Of a DNA stretch of 64,000 nt, positions 51,943-60,937 are shown one piece after another. Made by a program: the position numbers and the translations under genes. This DNA is from Spirulina sp034932185 (GTDB lineage: Bacteria; Cyanobacteriota; Cyanobacteriia; Cyanobacteriales; Spirulinaceae). Each line of letters opens with the position of its first letter. The first letter of the stretch is position 1. The notes beneath the pieces are model-generated. The model did no database searches and was not told where the DNA came from. It saw nothing but the letters and a program-made list of their open reading frames with translations. The stretch is from NCBI RefSeq assembly GCF_034932185.1, contig NZ_JAYGHW010000007.1, positions 1 to 64,000 on the forward strand, in the 5' to 3' direction.

Positions 51943-52839
51943 CTAGGAGCATTGAATGCGGTTACTCACCACCCGCCGTATTTCCAAACAGTAGGCCTGG
52001 GTATCCATCCCCCCCATTTCCGTCTGCGTGGGGGGATTGTTGGCAATTTGTTGCGTAATGCTGTTGACGCGATCGCCCGGATTCGGGTGCGTACTGAGGA
52101 TCGTCATTCCCCGGCCCCCGCCTTGGCTAGCCAGCTTCGCCATAAAATTCGCCATCCCCTGGGGGTGATACCCCACCCGGCGCATAATGCTGAGGCCCAA
52201 CGTATCAGAATCATTTTCATCACTGCGGCTATTGGGGAGATTAAGCGCCACCTCCACCCCCAACTGAATCACCTGAGCTTGATTCAACCCCGCAGCGGAG
52301 AGAATCCCCTGCTGAATCGCCCGTTCGCGCATTTGTTTAATGGCGTGGCGCTCAATAATATGGCCCATCTCATGGCCAATCACACCGGCCAGTTCCGCCT
52401 CCGTATCCGCCAGCACCATCAGGCCCGCATTGATATAGACAAAACCGCCCATCGTCGCAAAGGCATTAACGTTGGGATCATTCACCACCTGGAACGTAAA
52501 GTTAATGTTTCGCCGCTCTGCCGGAGTCAGCTTGTCCACCATCCGCTGGCCAATGGCGTTGATATATTGAGTGGCAAGGTGATCATTCCGCACGACCGGC
52601 GTACCATTACCCGCCAATTGCTGTTTAATTTGTTGATCGATCTGGCCACCGAGGGCCATTTCCCGTTCAGGGGACATACTGCCCAATTGAATCCCCTGGA
52701 GGACCTGCGCACCGCCGCGAATAATATCCCAAATCGAGATCGCTTGAACGGGTTGGGCAAAGAAAATCGTACAGGTGGTGAGGATTGCAATTAACCCATA
52801 AACCCAACGGGGGGGATGAGTAAAAAATTTGTTCTTCAT
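51943..52839 (-). CDS. Secreted M48-family zinc metallopeptidase
   Basis: 298 residues, ATG 52839. A signal peptide (LIAILTTCTIFFAQPVQA) is followed by the mature domain with the zinc motif HEMGHIIERHA, INAGLM before it and the third ligand Glu in SDENDSDTLGLSIM. This is the BepA/Oma1-like branch, working in the periplasm on outer-membrane assembly or quality control. No TPR domain follows, so it is a short form. Confidence 0.93.
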   Translation of the reverse strand: MKNKFFTHPPRWVYGLIAILTTCTIFFAQPVQAISIWDIIRGGAQVLQGIQLGSMSPEREMALGGQIDQQIKQQLAGNGTPVVRNDHLATQYINAIGQRMVDKLTPAERRNINFTFQVVNDPNVNAFATMGGFVYINAGLMVLADTEAELAGVIGHEMGHIIERHAIKQMRERAIQQGILSAAGLNQAQVIQLGVEVALNLPNSRSDENDSDTLGLSIMRRVGYHPQGMANFMAKLASQGGGRGMTILSTHPNPGDRVNSITQQIANNPPTQTEMGGMDTQAYCLEIRRVVSNRIQCS

Positions 52840-53019
52840 AATTTGGGGAGGAGCAAAACCACTCTTGCGTTACATCTATGGTCTTTATTCTGGCCGATCC
52901 GACGGGATCCGTCCTCGGTTTGTTGCCAGTTTTCCCGTTGTCCGATGATAAAAAATGCTTGTTGCCCATTGAATAGTACAAAAAGATTGCACAATATGCC
53001 CCATGCAACAGGCGATCGC

Positions 53020-55647
53020 CTAGGCTTGACCTTTGCGAGTCATCCCAATACCAGATCGGTATAAATCTGGAACTTTATAGCGTTCAACCACATCATTGGT
53101 TCCTTCATAAATAGAGAGTAAACCCACTTCACTCGCTAGCCTCAATTCATCCTCCAAACCCTCTACTTCACTGGATTTAAAGGGAGAACGACCTATTTCC
53201 CTTAAACGTTCAACCAAGGTGCTTAAATTGGGAAACTCTTCCTCAATTAAAGCATCTAGGGTTTGCTTAGACACTTCTTCAAGAGAAGCAATTAACGCTT
53301 TTGGTCGAATCACGGTTTTACCATAGGCATTCTTGGTCTGTTCTCGCATTTCCCAGGCCTGACCTTGCTTGAACAATTGTAACAACGCACGGGGACTATG
53401 ATGATTACTGCCATCGGCAATCCGTTTCCAAACCCAATTCTTCGTAAAAGCTGATTTGCCGCCCCGCATCCGTTCACCCACGAGTAAATTCCAAATATTC
53501 CAGACTTGTTGCTCTGTTAGATGGAAATCATCACTGGAGAATAAGAAACGCCCTTGGTTTTGTTGCTCTTCAATGGACTGCACTAAGGCTTTAAACCGAT
53601 GGGACTGTAAAGCTGTTTTCACAATCACCTTAAAGAAATCTACAGGCTCTAACCATTGGAGTGAAACCGAGCGTCCATAAAAATGGCTTTTGTTGTCAAA
53701 CTTTAATCTGCGCCAAATATCTTCCCGTAACATCACCTTAAACTTCAAGCGATGCAAATTACTTTCTAAGTCATTCACTAAAGACAGCAAACTTGAGATC
53801 GATTCTGTTCTGATGTGTTGCTCCTGTAAACCAACACCAAAGCCTGTATCTAAACCATCAATCAACAAGAAGGTTTGCACAGAGATATCTCGATCAAACC
53901 GCATCAACCAATCATGGAGCAGCAAGCCTAGCCTTGGTTTGGATAATGAATTTTCAATGCAGTTGATGAAATCCAGTTCCTTAGTTAACGGATTTGCGAG
54001 TATATCCATTAAAGCGTCATCAGGTTCTGGTGGGGCTGCTTGCCAAGATAAATGACAGGCGAGACAAACTTGCAGGAGCCAAAATTCACGCCAACTCTTT
54101 TGATGCTGCTTCAACTGCTGATCAACTTCTTTAAAGGCTTCTGGACTCAAAACCCAAAACCGCCCATCTTTGAGCGGACTAGGGGAAAGAACCACAATGG
54201 AGGGGTATTGGTCATCTTCTAGGAGACGACGAAAAATTGCGGTCTTTCCTGTTCCTTTTCGACCTAATACTAGAGGCATATCAGGGCGGATAGCTCGCTG
54301 TACTAAATCTGTTTCGACAAAAGTTTCTAATAAATGATTTTGAGCTTCTGCTGCTGCACCAGAAAATTGTAACTCTTGCAAAATTTGAGCTTTTTCATGG
54401 GCTAAATTCACAAAAGATTGCTGCTCACTGGCCATGGGCAGTAAACCCTCGATCCACTCTGCAACTGGCTCAAAATCACGCCAATATTCTGGGGCTGATA
54501 AGATTCTATCCGATGTAGCAATGGTTTCGCGATAGGGGATAAAGTGGGTAATCTCCGATTCGACCATTGGCTCAAAGTTTGGTCTTTTATCGCTCAAACT
54601 TCCCAGCCAGTTATTGATCCAACCCAGGGAGCGATGACGATATCGCTCAATGACCTCTGGTGCTTGACTCGCCGGGATCGGAGAAACAATAAATCTAGGT
54701 TCAGGGGTGAGGTTCGGTTCAGTTCTGCGATTATGGGAAGCAAGCAGAGCTTGCACTAATGCCCCAGTTCCGACTTGGGTTTGCGGGTGAGGGAAGAAAA
54801 CAATAATGGCTAAATCAGCCAAGTCAAAGAGTAACGGCCCATTGAGGGGGGTGATGCCGGTTCTTGCATCCAACAAAATAACATCTGGCTTGAAGGGCAG
54901 TTCTGTGCTGAGAATATCGATCAATTCTCGTAAAGGATTGCGGTCTTCTCGATACCAAGCTTCTGGATTGATCAAGTTCAACACTCTGGCATAATTGGCA
55001 TTGGGTAAACCTGCGGGCAAACAATAGAGTTCCTCTGTTTCTGAGATGCGAATAATCTGATTGCGGAGATCAGGATGTTCACCTTGGTCTAAACTTAGCA
55101 ATGAGAAAATTAACCCTTGTTCTGGTTGAACTTCGTTTTCTTTCCCGAACAAAGCGGCTAATCCAGGAGCTTCTAAATCCATATCAACACACAAAACAGT
55201 GCGTCCATGATTTGCTAAAATTTGCGCTGTATAGGCAAGGGCAGTGGAGCGACCGACTCCGCCTCTGAGTGAGTAAAATGTGGCAATGATCGGACGCTTT
55301 AAATCATCCTCTAGGTCTGAGGCAAACAGGATCGTTTCAGGATGACTGGGGCGTGCTAATGCTTCTGGCCAAAGGGGCAAGTTTTCAATAGGAGCATCTA
55401 GGGGCAGAGAACCGGCCCATTCCTTTTCCTCAGGGGTGAGTAAATCTAACCATTGAATGGTTAAGGCTTCTAGTCCATTGAGGACAATTTTTTGACGTTC
55501 TGATCGAGTTTTGTGATTAAAATCGGGCGAAATCACCGCGATACGCCAGCCGACATTTTGATCCAGTTGAATGCGTAGGTCTTCAATCTCTAGATGAGCA
55601 GATGACATATTTTCTGTGATTTTTGCCTTGATCTCTGAATGGTTCAT
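53020..55647 (-). CDS. Double P-loop ATPase (KGGVGR-variant MinD-like plus STAND/AAA-like)
   Basis: 875 residues from ATG 55647, which overlaps the upstream HEPN stop by ATGA; an earlier in-frame ATG (55692) would overlap HEPN by 49 bp. An N-terminal domain (about 1-115) precedes a ParA/MinD-like ATPase with P-loop LRGGVGRSTALAYTAQILA (128-145), where Arg replaces the signature-ending Lys, and VDMDLEAPG (about 154-162). A second ATPase has Walker A LGRKGTGKTA (K468), LLIDGLD-like FLLIDGLDTGFG as Walker B, and a C-terminal winged-helix-like end. The KGGVGR variant is linked to bacterial conflict systems. No nuclease motif is seen, so HEPN is the likely effector. Confidence 0.85.
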   Translation of the reverse strand: MNHSEIKAKITENMSSAHLEIEDLRIQLDQNVGWRIAVISPDFNHKTRSERQKIVLNGLEALTIQWLDLLTPEEKEWAGSLPLDAPIENLPLWPEALARPSHPETILFASDLEDDLKRPIIATFYSLRGGVGRSTALAYTAQILANHGRTVLCVDMDLEAPGLAALFGKENEVQPEQGLIFSLLSLDQGEHPDLRNQIIRISETEELYCLPAGLPNANYARVLNLINPEAWYREDRNPLRELIDILSTELPFKPDVILLDARTGITPLNGPLLFDLADLAIIVFFPHPQTQVGTGALVQALLASHNRRTEPNLTPEPRFIVSPIPASQAPEVIERYRHRSLGWINNWLGSLSDKRPNFEPMVESEITHFIPYRETIATSDRILSAPEYWRDFEPVAEWIEGLLPMASEQQSFVNLAHEKAQILQELQFSGAAAEAQNHLLETFVETDLVQRAIRPDMPLVLGRKGTGKTAIFRRLLEDDQYPSIVVLSPSPLKDGRFWVLSPEAFKEVDQQLKQHQKSWREFWLLQVCLACHLSWQAAPPEPDDALMDILANPLTKELDFINCIENSLSKPRLGLLLHDWLMRFDRDISVQTFLLIDGLDTGFGVGLQEQHIRTESISSLLSLVNDLESNLHRLKFKVMLREDIWRRLKFDNKSHFYGRSVSLQWLEPVDFFKVIVKTALQSHRFKALVQSIEEQQNQGRFLFSSDDFHLTEQQVWNIWNLLVGERMRGGKSAFTKNWVWKRIADGSNHHSPRALLQLFKQGQAWEMREQTKNAYGKTVIRPKALIASLEEVSKQTLDALIEEEFPNLSTLVERLREIGRSPFKSSEVEGLEDELRLASEVGLLSIYEGTNDVVERYKVPDLYRSGIGMTRKGQA

Positions 55648-56057
55648 TTGTTTCTTCTCGATGGAGTCCGACGGATTTGATTCTGTATCCATCCCGTTAA
55701 CTGTTTAGCTCCCTCTACTAATTCTGGATAACTCAGGGAAGTCTCAAAAGTTAGTTCGTAGCGGAGTGAAGTCTCCCATCTCTCTAGGTAAAATGTCTTT
55801 TTCCCTGTCGGATCACCAAGATCAGACAGGGAAAAATTGCAAGCTTTCCATAGGCCTCGCAAATTATGCCCATCCTGACCATGTTTTGGGAAACCCCTTC
55901 CTCGCTGCTGCAAGAATGCCTTTAAGCTGCATTCAATGGCATAACCGGCTAGATAAACAGACGTGACTGAAGTGTTTCGATTCTTGGTCATTACGTCTGC
56001 ATCAGCAGCGCGTTCATTGGCCAAGTTAATCCAATCTTCTGAAGTATGTGGAGGCAT
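55644..56057 (-). CDS. HEPN-domain protein coupled to the KGGVGR ATPase
   Basis: 137 residues from ATG 56057 (TTG 56069 is four codons earlier). The helical HEPN fold is shown by DWINLANERAADAD, SVYLAGYAIECSLKAFLQQRG and HGQDGHNLRGLWKACN. The HEPN RNase signature R-x4-6-H could be R54..H59 in GRGFPKHG, though the match is not strict, and the LAGYAIECSLKA type often binds nucleotides or substrates rather than cutting RNA. ATGA overlap with the ATPase gene shows a two-gene unit. The RNase role is inferred. Confidence 0.8.
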   Translation of the reverse strand: MPPHTSEDWINLANERAADADVMTKNRNTSVTSVYLAGYAIECSLKAFLQQRGRGFPKHGQDGHNLRGLWKACNFSLSDLGDPTGKKTFYLERWETSLRYELTFETSLSYPELVEGAKQLTGWIQNQIRRTPSRRNK

Positions 56058-56131
56058 ATACTGAGTCAATCTAAGGCTGACGCTCTACTCATGTTAACAT
56101 CCCCTGATCTCTGATGGAGTAACCGCGCCGT

Positions 56132-56330
56132 TTAGTCTGTCCCCGTCCCTAGGGAAACGAGAGCGTCAATCTCACCCATTGTCACCGCGCTTGTAGGTAT
56201 TCTACCTTCGAGGCTAGATTCGTCTTGGGGTAAGGCGTTCAGCTTTTTTGCTCTGTCCGCTAGGGCGATCGCCCCCTTCCAGCCCTCCCCCCATTTCTTA
56301 AAATTGTCCGATTGAATTCTTTCTCAAGGC
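56132..56330 (-). pseudogene. Possible decayed TnpB/OrfB 3' end
   Basis: An open frame of about 65 codons ends at TAA 56132 and reads ...DRAKKLNALPQDESSLEG, RIPTSAVTMGEIDALVS, LGTGTD. I recall similar wording from C-termini of IS605-type OrfB proteins. After the stop the strand reads on to GGGGATGTTAAC, like the right end GGGGAGGATGTCAAC of the intact TnpB element at 61.1 kb. No start and no RuvC motifs remain. It sits in the carA upstream gap (56058-56380). Confidence 0.35.
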
Positions 56331-56380
56331 AAAAATACCGCTAAAGTGAGTCTTTGGCTGAGTTAGACGCAACATAAAAT

Positions 56381-57526
56381 ATGCCTATTTCCCAAGCATC
56401 CCCCGCCTTGCTCGTTCTCGCTGATGGCAGCATCTACCACGGCTTTTCCTTCGGAGCAACGGGGACGGCCATCGGTGAAGTCGTCTTCAATACCGGCATG
56501 ACGGGCTACCAAGAGGTACTCACCGATCCCAGCTATCGCGGTCAAATTATCACCTTCACCTATCCAGAACTGGGGAATACCGGGGTCAATGCTGAGGATG
56601 AAGAATCAGACCACCCCCAAATCCGTGCCGTCATTGCCCGCAATATTTGCCATCGCCCCAGCAATTGGCGATCGACCCAATCCCTCCCTGACTACCTCAA
56701 ACAGTATAAAATTCCCGGCATCTATGGCTTAGATACCCGCGCCCTCACCCGGCGACTCCGTTCCGCAGGGGCGATGAATGGTGGCATCTCCACGGAAATC
56801 CTCGATCCGGAAGAACTGCTGCGCCAAGTACAATCCGCTCCCTCCATGGCCGGGCAAAATTTGGTCAAAGAAGTCACCACGCCTCAGGTTTACGAATGGC
56901 AAACCCCCACCGATACCGCTTGGGAATTCAGTGCCACCACCGGGAGCAATGAGCCGCCTTTAACTGTGGTGGCCATTGATTTTGGTGTGAAGCGGAATAT
57001 TCTCAACCGTTTGGCCAGCTATGGCTGTCGCGTTATCGTTGTTCCCGCCAGCACCCCCCCGGAGGAAATCCTCAGCCATAACCCCGATGGCATTTTCCTC
57101 TCCAATGGCCCCGGCGATCCCGCCGCCGTCACTGAAGGCATTGCTACCGCCACCGCTCTCCTCGCAGCGAAAAAACCCACTTTCGGGATTTGCATGGGCC
57201 ACCAGATCCTCGGCCTGTCCCTCGGTGCCGAAACCTTTAAGCTCAAGTTTGGCCATCGGGGTTTGAATCAACCCTGCGGTTTAGCGCAACAGGTGGAGAT
57301 TACCAGCCAAAACCATGGCTTTGCTGTCACCGCAGATTCTTTGGGGGAAGATGTGGAAATCACCCATCTCAATCTTAATGATCAAACGGTGGCGGGCCTG
57401 CGCCATAAAACTCTGCCTTTGTTCTCGGTGCAGTATCACCCGGAAGCTAGCCCCGGCCCCCATGATGCGGATTATTTGTTTAAGCAGTTTGTGGATTTGA
57501 TGCGGGAGCATCGGGCCGCTGCCTAG
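56381..57526 (+). CDS. carA: Carbamoyl-phosphate synthase small subunit
   Basis: 381 residues, ATG 56381. The N-terminal CPSase domain (LADGSIYHGFSFGATG, VVFNTGMTGYQEVLTDPSYRGQI) is followed by a class I glutamine amidotransferase: SNGPGDPAAV, nucleophile C271 in FGICMGHQILGL, and the His/Glu pair in VQYHPEASPGPHD. It supplies ammonia to CarB for arginine and pyrimidine synthesis. carB is not adjacent. Confidence 0.97.
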   Translation: MPISQASPALLVLADGSIYHGFSFGATGTAIGEVVFNTGMTGYQEVLTDPSYRGQIITFTYPELGNTGVNAEDEESDHPQIRAVIARNICHRPSNWRSTQSLPDYLKQYKIPGIYGLDTRALTRRLRSAGAMNGGISTEILDPEELLRQVQSAPSMAGQNLVKEVTTPQVYEWQTPTDTAWEFSATTGSNEPPLTVVAIDFGVKRNILNRLASYGCRVIVVPASTPPEEILSHNPDGIFLSNGPGDPAAVTEGIATATALLAAKKPTFGICMGHQILGLSLGAETFKLKFGHRGLNQPCGLAQQVEITSQNHGFAVTADSLGEDVEITHLNLNDQTVAGLRHKTLPLFSVQYHPEASPGPHDADYLFKQFVDLMREHRAAA

Positions 57527-57595
57527 TCGCTGCTGGGTCAGCCTGTTATACTGAGGGACTGATCAACTGCCGTTTAGAGTAGGGAGGGTAGAGCC

Positions 57596-57964
57596 ATTCC
57601 TGAACAACTGAATCTCACCGTGAGCCTGCGGGGTACACGGGAAATCAAAGAAAACTGTCAAATTTTTCGGCTGACGGGTTTGCTGGATGCTTTTTCTGAG
57701 CCGACATTCCGCCGGGTTTTGGGGGAATGTATTGATGCGGGCCCGAAGCACGTTGTCCTGGCACTGTCGCAAATTGATTTTGTCGATAGTTCGGGTCTGG
57801 GTGCTTTGGTGCAATTGGTGAAACAGGCCCAAAATGCGGGGGGGACGCTCCAGATTGTCAGTAATCCCCGTGTGACTCAGACGGTGAAGCTGGTGCGGCT
57901 GGAAAAATTCCTGTCGTTGCAGCCTTCCGTTGAGGAGGCGATCGCCAATGTTCCCCCCCAATAG
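57596..57964 (+). CDS. STAS-domain anti-sigma factor antagonist, possible ATT start
   Basis: About 122 residues if started at ATT 57596, 114 if at GTG 57620. GGGAGGG (57582-57588) is ideally spaced for the ATT and too far from the GTG, and the extra residues (PEQLNLTV) match what relatives have before SLRGTRE. The STAS fold has IFRLTGLLDAFSEPTFRRVLG and the phosphorylatable Ser in FVDSSGLGALVQL. It should bind an anti-sigma kinase of the RsbW/SpoIIAB type in a partner-switching circuit. Six to ten bases separate it from the Mini-III gene, so cotranscription is likely. Confidence 0.85.
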   Translation: MPEQLNLTVSLRGTREIKENCQIFRLTGLLDAFSEPTFRRVLGECIDAGPKHVVLALSQIDFVDSSGLGALVQLVKQAQNAGGTLQIVSNPRVTQTVKLVRLEKFLSLQPSVEEAIANVPPQ

Positions 57965-57974
57965 GATGCTGTAA

Positions 57975-58424
57975 ATGCCTGGGGGTGAACACCAAATTCC
58001 TGATTTTGAGATGAGGCAATGGACGCGGCAGCGGTTGAATCTTCTTCAACCCCTACCGCGTTCCCTTTGTCAGGTGGAGCAACTGTCACCAACAGTGCTG
58101 GCCTACATTGGGGATGGTGTTTATGAATTATTAATGCGTATGTATTACCTTCTCCCTCCCCAACGGATTGCCTCCTATCATCAAGAGGTGGTGGCACAGG
58201 TGCGGGCAGAGCAACAGGCGGCCCAGTTAATGCGGATTGCGCCCTACCTCACGCCCCGAGAACAGGATCTCTGTCGTCGGGGTCGCAATGCGGCCAAACG
58301 TCCCCCCGCCCGGTTAGATCCCGCCATTTATCAGCAGGCCAGCAGCCTCGAAACCTTATTTGGGTATCTTTATCTCACCGATCCCGCCCGCTTAAGTGAA
58401 TTACTCCATTATTTTGAATTTTAA
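57975..58424 (+). CDS. mrnC: Mini-ribonuclease III
   Basis: 149 residues, ATG 57975. An RNase III catalytic domain without a dsRBD: LAYIGDGVYELLMRMYYL is the Mini-III version of the signature, and ASSLETLFGYLYLTD supplies the other acids. In Bacillus and cyanobacteria it trims 23S rRNA precursor. It ends 6 bp before the TrmH-family gene, giving an RNA-processing/modification pair. Confidence 0.92.
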   Translation: MPGGEHQIPDFEMRQWTRQRLNLLQPLPRSLCQVEQLSPTVLAYIGDGVYELLMRMYYLLPPQRIASYHQEVVAQVRAEQQAAQLMRIAPYLTPREQDLCRRGRNAAKRPPARLDPAIYQQASSLETLFGYLYLTDPARLSELLHYFEF

Positions 58425-58430
58425 ATTTCC

Positions 58431-59234
58431 ATGAATACCAGGGATGATTTGGTTTATGGTCGCCATGCGGTGGCGGCGGCCTTGGGGGGCGATCGCCCCC
58501 CCACCCGCCTTTGGGTGACGGCAAAAGTCCGCCAAGATAGCCGCATTGGCCCCTTGATTGCAGCGGCAAAGGAGGGGGGGATGGTGATTGATGAAGTGCC
58601 GGTGCATCGGTTGAGCCAGATGACCCAGGGGGGCAACCACCAAGGCATTGTTGCCCAAGTGATCCCCTATGAATATTGGGATCTGACCCGCTTAATTGCC
58701 CACGCCGCAACGGTCAGTGAGCAGCCGGTGATTATTGTTGCTGATAGTATTAACGATCCCCATAATTTGGGGGCGATGATCCGCACAGCAGAAGCGATGG
58801 GGGCGCAGGGGTTGGTGATTCCGGCTCGGCGGGCGGTGGGGATTACACCCACGGTGTTTAAAGTGGCCGCTGGTGCGCTGGAAACCTTCCCCGTGGCGCG
58901 GGTGACGAATATTCAACAGGCGTTGATGGAATTGAAAACTTCCGGATTTTGGATCTATGGGACGGCAGCCCATAGCCCCCAACCCATCTATCAGGTGGAT
59001 TTACAGGGGGCGATCGCCCTTGTCATCGGCTCCGAAGGCCGGGGTCTCGGCACGTTAACCGAGCGTAATTGTGATAGTTTGGTGGCAATCCCACTCCAGG
59101 GTAATGTCCCCAGCCTAAACGCCTCCGTCGCGATGGCAATGGTGTTGTATGAGGTTTTTCGGCAACGCTGGCCAGGAAGCAATGGGCAAACTGTGTCAGA
59201 TGCGACTTTAAAAAAAGTGGCAGAGGGAGTATAA
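58431..59234 (+). CDS. rlmB: TrmH/RlmB-family SpoU rRNA 2'-O-methyltransferase
   Basis: 267 residues, ATG 58431. An N-terminal substrate-binding domain (DDLVYGRHAVAAAL) and the knotted SPOUT domain: DSINDPHNLGAMIRTAEAMGAQGLVIP (motif 1), LVIGSEGRGLG (motif 2) and IPLQGNVPSLNASVAMAMVLYE (motif 3). This is the RlmB-like subfamily that methylates G2251 of 23S rRNA. Coupled with Mini-III upstream. Confidence 0.93.
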   Translation: MNTRDDLVYGRHAVAAALGGDRPPTRLWVTAKVRQDSRIGPLIAAAKEGGMVIDEVPVHRLSQMTQGGNHQGIVAQVIPYEYWDLTRLIAHAATVSEQPVIIVADSINDPHNLGAMIRTAEAMGAQGLVIPARRAVGITPTVFKVAAGALETFPVARVTNIQQALMELKTSGFWIYGTAAHSPQPIYQVDLQGAIALVIGSEGRGLGTLTERNCDSLVAIPLQGNVPSLNASVAMAMVLYEVFRQRWPGSNGQTVSDATLKKVAEGV

Positions 59235-59329
59235 AGTAGAGTAAAAATCAGCAATTATTAAGGAATGTAAAGCTGAGGTCGTGGGACCCTAGCTCACTGC
59301 GTTTAAAAACAACCGTTTTGGGGGATGAG

Positions 59330-59623
59330 ATGAAAGAAATTTGGCTGAAGTTTCTCGAGGCAACCGGCAAAGCCTTTTGGGTTGAGATCACCACAGAGCA
59401 GCCCCGTTGTACCTACTATTTTGGGCCCTTTGCCAGTGCTTTGGAGGCCCAGGAGTCCAGTCCGGGTTATATCGAAGACCTCAAGGAAGAAGGGGCCCAG
59501 GGCATCCGTACCGCCATCAAACAGATGAAGCCGAATGACTTAACCATTGATGACTCCATGGGGGAGATCATTGATCCTGAGACAATCCCCGCTCTCAGTG
59601 GTCAGTTGTTTGTACGGGGATAG
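59330..59623 (+). CDS. DUF1816-type cyanobacterial protein
   Basis: 97 residues from ATG 59330, with a G-rich GGGGGATGAG before it. Contains FWVEITTEQPRCTYYFGPFASALEAQESSPGYIEDLKEEGAQGI, typical of DUF1816, and a C-terminal DDSMGEIIDPET tail. The family is found only in cyanobacteria; some members resemble the small linker domain of phycobilisomes, but function is unproven. Convergent with the hydrolase gene, 6 bp apart. Confidence 0.85.
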   Translation: MKEIWLKFLEATGKAFWVEITTEQPRCTYYFGPFASALEAQESSPGYIEDLKEEGAQGIRTAIKQMKPNDLTIDDSMGEIIDPETIPALSGQLFVRG

Positions 59624-59629
59624 GTGCTT

Positions 59630-60475
59630 TCAACTCTGGCAGGATGGCGATCGCCAGCCATCCCGATGCGCTGTTAGCCAATCGCGGATCAGGGTTGTCA
59701 CCGTTTCGGGCATTTCCCATGGCAAAAGATGGGCAGTATCAGGGAAGCAAGACCAATCACAGTGGGGCAGTGCTGCCGCTGTTTCCTGACTGGCAGCGGC
59801 GGTAATGTGAACATCTTCAGCCCCCGCCAACATCAGGGCGGGCATCGTCAACCGGGGTAAATCCTCTAAGCGGTTATAGCCTTGTTTAAGGGCGGCGTTG
59901 AGGGCGCGGTGGGCGTGGCGACTGGTCTGGATATAGGCAGCCGTCCCGGCCTGGGCTAAATAGCCGTAGGGGGTCGGGGTCTGTTGGTGGATGAGGTGAC
60001 GCAGGAGCGATCGCCTTCCAAATGTATCAATATTCCATTGCCAGCCCGGTTTAAGGCTGTTCAACAGGGCCGCGATCCCCGTGGCCGCCAATTCCCAACC
60101 AGAAACCGGGGGGTGTTTGCCCCTGGGCCGGGCAGCAGTACCAATCAGGATCAAGCCTGGATAACGATGGGGCGCTCTTAAAGCCAATTCCATCGCCAAA
60201 ATCCCCCCCAATGACCAGCCCAACAGCAAACAGCGATCAATCCCCTCCTGAGCGAGTAACGCTTCCAAATCCGTCACATGGGCCGCCATCGAAAAGGGTT
60301 CTCGCACTTGGCTATGGCCGTAACCCCGTAAATCTGGGGCAAGGGTGCGGTAATGGGGGGCAAGGGCTTCGGTAAATACGCCCATGGCCCGCCCAGAGCC
60401 GGGATGGCCATGGAGGCAGAGGAGAGGAAAGCCTTCGCCTCGACGTTCGACATGGAGGGGGATCGGTTGGAGCAT
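59630..60475 (-). CDS. Alpha/beta hydrolase
   Basis: 281 residues, ATG 60475. Oxyanion region LLCLHGHPGSGRAM, nucleophile Ser in LLGWSLGGILAMEL, Asp in LMLAGAEDVHI and His in FPDTAHLLPWE: a complete triad. No signal peptide. Resembles haloperoxidase/esterase-like hydrolases, substrate not readable. Two HIP1 sites within the gene. Confidence 0.9.
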   Translation of the reverse strand: MLQPIPLHVERRGEGFPLLCLHGHPGSGRAMGVFTEALAPHYRTLAPDLRGYGHSQVREPFSMAAHVTDLEALLAQEGIDRCLLLGWSLGGILAMELALRAPHRYPGLILIGTAARPRGKHPPVSGWELAATGIAALLNSLKPGWQWNIDTFGRRSLLRHLIHQQTPTPYGYLAQAGTAAYIQTSRHAHRALNAALKQGYNRLEDLPRLTMPALMLAGAEDVHITAAASQETAAALPHCDWSCFPDTAHLLPWEMPETVTTLIRDWLTAHRDGWRSPSCQS

Positions 60476-60664
60476 GGGGGGACAATTGGGGAAATGGCCA
60501 GGGGGGCGATCGCCCGCCCCCGATTCTCACTTAGATTAAAGCTTGATCGTCAATCCATCGCGGCGATCGCCCTTTCTGTCCCGCTGGATCCACAGGGGAC
60601 TCAAGAAAATGATAGGATGGACGCTCGCCTTTGCCTATTCGTAAAGCTTTTACAAAACACCCTG

Positions 60665-60889
60665 ATGAAGACGCAAAATTTCGCCCTGTTTACCGCCACA
60701 CTGCTTTTAGTCTTAGGCTCCAATTATCTCACCCCCGATGCCAGCGAAGGGAAAGTGGCCAGCCACCTCACCCCCAGCACCCTCGTCCCGGAAACCCCCG
60801 TCGCCGCCAGCCTATTCGCCATGGTCTACGCCGCTGGCATTAGTGATCTAGGAACCCAACGCCCTGAACTGATCACCCTGCAAGATTAG
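60665..60889 (+). CDS. Small protein with signal or anchor segment, 74 residues
   Basis: ATG 60665. The opening MKTQNFALFTATLLLVLGSN looks like a signal peptide or anchor, followed by a polar stretch (DASEGKVASHLTPSTL, VPETPVAASLFAMVYAAG). A longer upstream frame is possible but overlaps the divergent hydrolase. No known family. Called mainly on the signal-like start and clean length, so uncertain. Confidence 0.5.
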   Translation: MKTQNFALFTATLLLVLGSNYLTPDASEGKVASHLTPSTLVPETPVAASLFAMVYAAGISDLGTQRPELITLQD

Positions 60890-60937
60890 CAGCGAACTTT
60901 GCCCAATTTTGGCTGATATGAAATCCGCTTAGTTAAT

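Noticed and set aside
51952..52794. 280-residue frame opposite the M48 peptidase
   Set aside because: His/Arg-rich shadow of a gene with a signal peptide and HEMGH motif.
53020..55692. Longer ATPase start at 55692
   Set aside because: Would overlap the HEPN gene by 49 bp; the ATG at 55647 gives a standard ATGA coupling.
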